DNA of 64,000 nucleotides from Nissolia schottii (lineage: Eukaryota > Streptophyta > Magnoliopsida > Fabales > Fabaceae). How positions within the stretch are numbered: position 1 is the first letter of the stretch; each line of letters begins with the position of its first letter. Below the pieces are notes generated by a model. It saw only the letters and a list, made by a program, of their open reading frames with translations. It had not been told where the DNA came from and ran no database searches. This document shows positions 58,917-64,000 of the stretch, in pieces. The DNA lies in assembly GCA_003254905.1 (NCBI GenBank), contig QANU01044385.1:62001-126000 (forward strand), read 5' to 3'. The translations under genes and the position numbers were made by a program.

Positions 58917-59725
58917 ATTAAAATTTGTTGCTAAATTATTTATTGAAATAATATCATATTTTTTTTTTGCTTTTTGAATAAATGTGTAATTTTAATCTTC
59001 TTAAACTATTCAAATGCTTTCTTTAAACTTTGATAGGTTTTGGTAACAATAATGGTAGCATAATTCATTGCACTTGTTCAACCAACCCATAAAGTCAAAT
59101 TAGCATTTTAAAATATTATATATGAAGCATTTTATTACTAACACAATACTATTTTAGTGATATAATCATCTTTTACTATTATAAATATGTTGAGTAAGTA
59201 TAATTGTCATTGGTCAAAATTATGTTTGGTCTATTTTATCACTCTTTTTATTTTTAAAAAAAATAAAATTACCTATTTTCCATTATTCAAATAAAACTAT
59301 CCATCATTTTTAAACTTTTTTTTATTCTATTTTAAAAAATTCATTTCTCTAACTCTCATGGAAGAACCCATTTTTCTAATATAAATAATGAATAGTTACA
59401 CGTTTTTTAACGTAAAATAATTTTATATATCATTCAATCAACTAATATTACTTGTGAAACTTTTAAAATAATAAGTGAGTCTCAACTATTTTTTAATATA
59501 GTGTATTTATAAATAATTGAATAGTGATGTAAAATTTTTTATACTAAATGTATAATAATTAAATTCATAACTAACTAATAAATAAGTTAAATAATAAATG
59601 AATATAAAAATACATAAAGATAAAAACATGTACATCACTACCCAAAATTGGAAATTAAATAGTTTAAAAAGAGTAATTTAATTATTTATTTATATTATTA
59701 TAATTAGTATCGGTTTCAATAATAG

Positions 59726-59726
<1 letters not shown>
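58917..59726. other. AT-rich region upstream of the BELL gene
   Basis: No coding sequence or bounded element is visible. It probably forms part of the distal promoter of the BELL homeobox gene. Confidence 0.5.
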
Positions 59727-59760
<34 letters not shown>

Positions 59761-60032
59761 AATCTCACTTCTTCAATAAAGAAAATGATAAAGCAAATTG
59801 AGCTGAGAAAACGACAAGACCTAGGAACCCAGTGTCAGAAATATCTGCAACACACACACACAAAGAAAAGAAAAAGAAAAGAAAGCAGCAAATGTTAGAA
59901 CTAAGAACACACACCACCACACACTCACACGCACTCTTCAGTTATTACCGGAAATAGCCGGTCGTCATCCGGTTTCTCGAAACCCTATGCTAATTGCTAT
60001 CCCCAACACCAACCACCACCCCACAATTCCCA

Positions 60033-60064
<32 letters not shown>

Positions 60065-60579
60065 CTCTTCTTTCTCTTCCCCCTTTCGGTGTTTGCACTT
60101 GGTTCTTTCGAGCGAGAGAGCCAACACCAACTACTACAGCAACATAGTGAGAGAGAGAGAGAGAGAGAATAGAAAAGGATTTTAATTATAAAAAAAACGC
60201 ATCGACCTCACTACTTGTGAATTTGAGTGGTGTGTGTTAAGAGTGAGTGTGCGCGCACAATTCAGATGCGTGGAGTGATAGTGAAAACAAAATCCAAAAA
60301 ATGTCATGCCTCAATTCTCAGTCAGTTCACGTATCTCTCTCTCTCTCTCTCACGCACACTGAAATCATGTAGATAAAACCGATCCACCTTCCACATCTCT
60401 CTCTAATCTCTTGCTTGCAAGCATATCAATAACAATTAACACCACCACAACTACTATTACACCCTTCCATATTATTTTCATCATCGCACTTTGTCCTCCT
60501 CTTTAATTCTCTCGCACTAGCTATTTCCATCGTCTTGGTGGTATTTATTCCCCCCAAAAACTGCTGACCTTTTTTCTAT
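59727..60579 (+). promoter_or_regulatory. promoter and leader of the BELL gene, with upstream ORFs
   Basis: A (TA)n tract (59727-59757) could serve as a TATA region. Downstream sequence is rich in CA, CT and GA repeats typical of a long plant 5' leader. Upstream ATGs open at least three short frames: 59987-60172 (61 codons, Ser- and Gln-rich), 60266-60376 (36 codons) and 60301-60372 (23 codons, overlapping the previous). None reaches the main start. If the transcript starts near 59800 they could lower translation of the main protein. The start site is not proven. Confidence 0.5.
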
Positions 60580-61674
60580 ATGGCTGAGGAGGGTTATGAG
60601 GCATACCATGTCCCACAACAAAGCAGAAGAGATAAGCTGAGAGTGGTTGCGGGCCAAAACCAACCCACACTGGTCGAATCCCCATCCACCGCCACCACAG
60701 CACTCCTCCCTCATCACGCCTCCTCCTCCTCATCCTTGCTCCCTCTCTACGACCCTTCCTCACTCATCCCCTCCGATTTGCTAACCTGCGCACCCCAACA
60801 CGGTAATTTCCACCCCCACCACCACCACCACAGTAACAGCAACAACAGTAATTGCGCTGTGAAGGAAGAACAACGCTCCAGTAATTTGATCATGGCGTTC
60901 TCCCCTCCTCCTTCCGCTAACAACAACAACAACAACAACTCGTCTTCCGTTTCTCACCACCACCATCAAGGTAACAGTTATAACTTGGATCTTCCAGAAC
61001 CTTCTAATTTCCCCAATTTGAACCCTGGTGCTTCAATTCACATCTTCGGGACCCCCAACCACAACGGCAACAATAACAACTGTAACAACCCTTTCCTCTA
61101 CCACCACCTTCACCAGCCGCCGCCACAGCCACAGAACCTCATGAGCGATATCATGGTGTTCAAGCCCGAGCCATTATCATTATCCCTCTCGTCACAACAC
61201 CACCGCAACAGTAGCAACAGTAATCTTCCGCTTGAGCTGAATCTTGAGCGCTATAACGGTGTGATTCCGGGGTTGGTTGTTGGAGGAGGGAATAACAACA
61301 GCAGTGCCACCAATAACGGTGTTATTGGCGGTTCTTCCGTTTCCAACGAAGGTTCTAGAAGCGCGGTGGTGCTACCGATGGGGCCCTTTACGGGCTACGC
61401 CTCGGTGTTGAAGGGGTCGAGGTTCTTGAAGCCGGCGAAGGAGTTGCTGGAGGAGCTTTGCGATGTTGGTGGCGCTGGGGTTTGTGTTGTTGGTGGTGGT
61501 GGGGGTGACGATGACGTGGCGGCTGATGCCGGTTTGATGATGATGGAGCCTCCTCCTCCTTCTTATTCTATGGATCAGTGCTTGAATGGTGGTGCTGATC
61601 ATCAGGAAGATCTTGGGGATCATCATGGGGTGGAAGGTCGCAACAAGTCTAGGCTATTAACTATGCTTGACGAG
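60580..61674 (+). CDS. BLH9: BELL-type homeodomain protein, PENNYWISE/BLH9-like, first coding exon
   Basis: Exon 1 encodes 365 residues and ends MLDE|GTGTGT. The N-terminus EAYHVPQQSRRDKLR matches the conserved start of PENNYWISE (BLH9/BELLRINGER/REPLUMLESS) proteins. The middle is low-complexity (His5 at 80-84, Asn7 at 114-120). LSLSLSS at 199-205 is a ZIBEL-like motif. The SKY domain runs from about 268 to 296 (GPFTGYASVLKGSRFLKPAK, then ELLEELCDV). The BELL domain begins at 355 (NKSRLLTMLDE) and is cut by the intron. BELL proteins pair with KNOX homeodomain proteins such as STM in the shoot meristem. The rest of the BELL domain and the homeodomain are not found up to 64000, so the gene continues past the window. 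PENNYWISE is preferred over POUND-FOOLISH from the N-terminus, with moderate certainty. Confidence 0.92.
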
Positions 61675-64000
61675 GTGTGTTTTTTTCTTTTCCTTCTTCG
61701 CCTTCTCTTTTTCGTTTTTTCTTTTAAGATTTCTTCTTTTTTTTTTTTTTGTTTTTGTTTTCAGTATGAGAAATTATTATTTGCTGTCGGAACAATTAAA
61801 TTAAATAGGATTGTAGTCTAACACTCGTGTAGGGTGACATTTCAACTTTGTACATCAAGGCTGAAATGTTACCCTACTAGGGGAGTGATAGACGACAATT
61901 CTACTTGATGATTTATGGGCATGCAATAACTTTTTTGTTATATATATGTGTGTGTGTGTGTGTGTGTTTGTGTGTTCTCTTCTCTTTTTGAATTGTGTCA
62001 TTGTCATTTGAAAATCTTACTGGAAATGGGGCTCTCTTTTGTTTTGTCAGCTTCATCTGAGTTCATGTTTGATGTAATTTTTGTCATTTTGTATTCCATG
62101 TTGAGTTTTACTACTGTTTTAGGTCAGTTTTGTCCAGAGGAAAAACATGGATTCTTGACAAGATTTATCAGTTTTTCATTATTTTATTTTTGTTCTTTTC
62201 GTTTTTTAAGGTTATGTTAATGTGTTAATGTTATTAATGGTTTCTTTAATGTGGAAGGTTGGTTAGGTTATATAGTAGGACTTGCGTATAAGGTATGAAA
62301 ATGATGGATTAATTGCATGAAGGAATGAAGCGCGTGGACTGTGATGATATTAATTTGTGTGAATATATATGTCTTTGTAGTAATTTATAGCTTTTCATGG
62401 ATGAAACTTTTTAATAACTGTATTATTCTACGTGTAGTAAGATTCTTGCATAATTTAGTGTGATGGATGGCCCTCAGGTGAACTCAAATTGTCTTTATGG
62501 AAAAGTTAATGGGAGGGAATATATGCACACAAGAAAGATTGGTATTGTAAAGTGCCTGACAACCATTGAAAGATTTCTAATTGGTGACAATGTCACCTTA
62601 ATTTTGGAGGGATAATTTTGCATAAAGTTGAAGGGAATCCCATTTGGAGGGAAAAAAAAAAGAAAAGAAAAGATTTATACTCTTAAAAAGCATGTAGTGT
62701 GATATGATCATGGTGTTCCATATTAAGGTTAAAAGAAAACTAGCACATAGTTAAGGTGATGATAATGTGTTTTGCCTTTTAAGTGGGATTTAGCTTTATT
62801 TGTTTGGGATTACTTTGACAAAGCTATCTAATTAATTTCTTGATGGTATAATGGTAGATCACGTCATTCTGACTCATGATATAATATTATAATTTAATAT
62901 TCCAAAACTATTTTAGCCTCCAATTATTGTTGATATTTGCTTTAAAAGTGATAAAAGTGATTCTCATATAATATGGTGGATATTTGGAGGATATATTGAT
63001 TCTGTATTGGGCATTAGATATTCATATAAGAAACATATTGATGGACTGTTTCTGATTGGACAACATTCATATAATAAACTGTAGCATGAGATGAACAATG
63101 AGTGTGATACATGGCTTGTGATGTTTATCTAGAAAAATAGACGCAATAGTAATATCATTTTTTTTATACTAAATATCACTTATTTTTATAATGAATATTG
63201 ATTAATTTTCTTTTCTAGTTGGATGAAGGTAAAGTCTAGATTATATTTTAATTGATCTTGTGCTTCAAATGTATATATCTCTTAACAAACTACAAAAGTT
63301 CCTTTTTTGGCAAATAAGTACTATGCTATTTATTTAACTCACATATTCGGATAATGTTGTCAAAATCTAGGTCTCACTTTACTCGAGTATAAAATTAAAG
63401 CAACCTTAAGAAAAAAGGTTGGAATCAACATGTGTCGTATTAGTGTATGCTGCCAATGGTTTTTCTTTGTTTTAAACCTTTCCTTGAGGCTTGTCCTATA
63501 AGCACTAACATCAATAGTTTTGTCATTGTTTTTTTGAATGGAAAGATGAAAGACATTCGATTGAAGCATAGAAGTCTAATGTGAAAGTTTTGTGAATTAG
63601 AAAGAAATTAAATATTATAAAGGTAGCTTCATTGTGTTAAATATTCAGCCATGACAAGTAAAATGTTTTTTTACATCATTTTCCCCCTACCCCATTTATT
63701 ACATCGCAGTTCGTGCATAGTGGTTAGTTCCTGTGGATTACATACCCGTGATTCACCAGCGTAGGAATGATGACCAATCCTTGTGCAAGAATTTGAAATG
63801 GTATAAATGTTATGCAAATTAAAGTGGTGCAAAATCATTACTATAAATATATAAGCTAGTAGTAAATTTATATATTCTTTTTTTCTTTGTCTACAGTAGA
63901 TTGTATATTTATCTCGTCTTTGAAGTGGATTAAATCTGTTAAGATTTGGATCAACTAGATAAGTTGTACCGAGTCTCATTTGTATTCTCTCTTTCTAGCT
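61675..64000 (+). other. first intron of the BELL gene (continues past window)
   Basis: The intron starts GTGTGTTTTTTTC at 61675, and no acceptor followed by the expected YKRYKQY-type BELL sequence appears before the window end. It contains a (TG)n microsatellite (61946-61967). Open frames near 61948-62220 and 63360-63979 are not recognised. Confidence 0.7.

Noticed and set aside
59994-60185. 63-codon frame starting at 59994
   Set aside because: It begins with TTG, not ATG. Only the ATG frame at 59987 is counted as an upstream ORF.
60747-60969. Poly-Leu/Val/Trp minus-strand frames opposite the BELL exon
   Set aside because: They are antisense to CAC/AAC-rich codons for His and Asn runs.

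Overview
The window is plant nuclear DNA. It is AT-rich, its genes have GT-AG introns, and it is full of fossil transposable elements. Protein similarities (a PENNYWISE-type BELL homeodomain protein, a GLUTAMINE DUMPER protein, an NRT1/PTR transporter and a glyoxal-oxidase-like enzyme) fit a dicot. The repeat style suggests a legume, perhaps a phaseoloid such as soybean or pigeonpea, but that is inference. One 784-base assembly gap (8627-9410) and single unresolved bases near 26838 and 51247 indicate a draft assembly.

Five genes can be supported. (1) An NPF5-type NRT1/PTR transporter, + strand, exons 2-5 at 10580-13030; its first exon is not visible and probably lies in the gap downstream of a TATA box at 8447. 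(2) An intronless glyoxal/galactose-oxidase-like enzyme with a signal peptide, - strand, 16332-17936. (3) A five-exon gene for an unrecognised 673-residue nuclear-looking protein, - strand, 26940-30953; its likely promoter near 32280 carries two E2F-like sites. (4) A one-exon GLUTAMINE DUMPER gene, + strand, 34278-34661. (5) The first coding exon of a PENNYWISE/BLH9-like BELL homeobox gene, + strand, 60580-61674; the homeodomain exons lie beyond the window end, and the leader contains upstream ORFs. These genes look functionally independent of one another.

The rest is largely nested mobile-element debris. A Ty1/copia pol relic (- strand, about 21440-26454) is split by a CACTA-type element (24589-26294) and by a solo LTR (21879-23252). 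A MuDR-type transposase relic (from about 49150) has an intron made almost entirely of five copies of a ~218-bp tandem repeat; it is cut by a LINE (51267-56673) with a 12-bp target duplication. That LINE is in turn cut by a 2.9-kb solo LTR (52832-55725). A second LTR of the same family (39253-42514) stands alone with a perfect 5-bp duplication. Other well-bounded insertions are a tRNA-derived SINE with a 15-bp duplication inside a copia gag relic (13554-13698), a Mutator-like MITE with a 9-bp duplication (58619-58916), a hAT-like foldback element with an 8-bp duplication (47789-48872), and a long-TIR element that encloses a LINE reverse-transcriptase fragment (44422-45267). A hAT transposase dimerisation domain is present as two tandem broken copies (about 5440-6345).

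I did not find a wholly new molecular system. The most interesting items are the nested insertion histories, the satellite-filled intron, the E2F-marked unknown gene and the upstream ORFs of the BELL gene.
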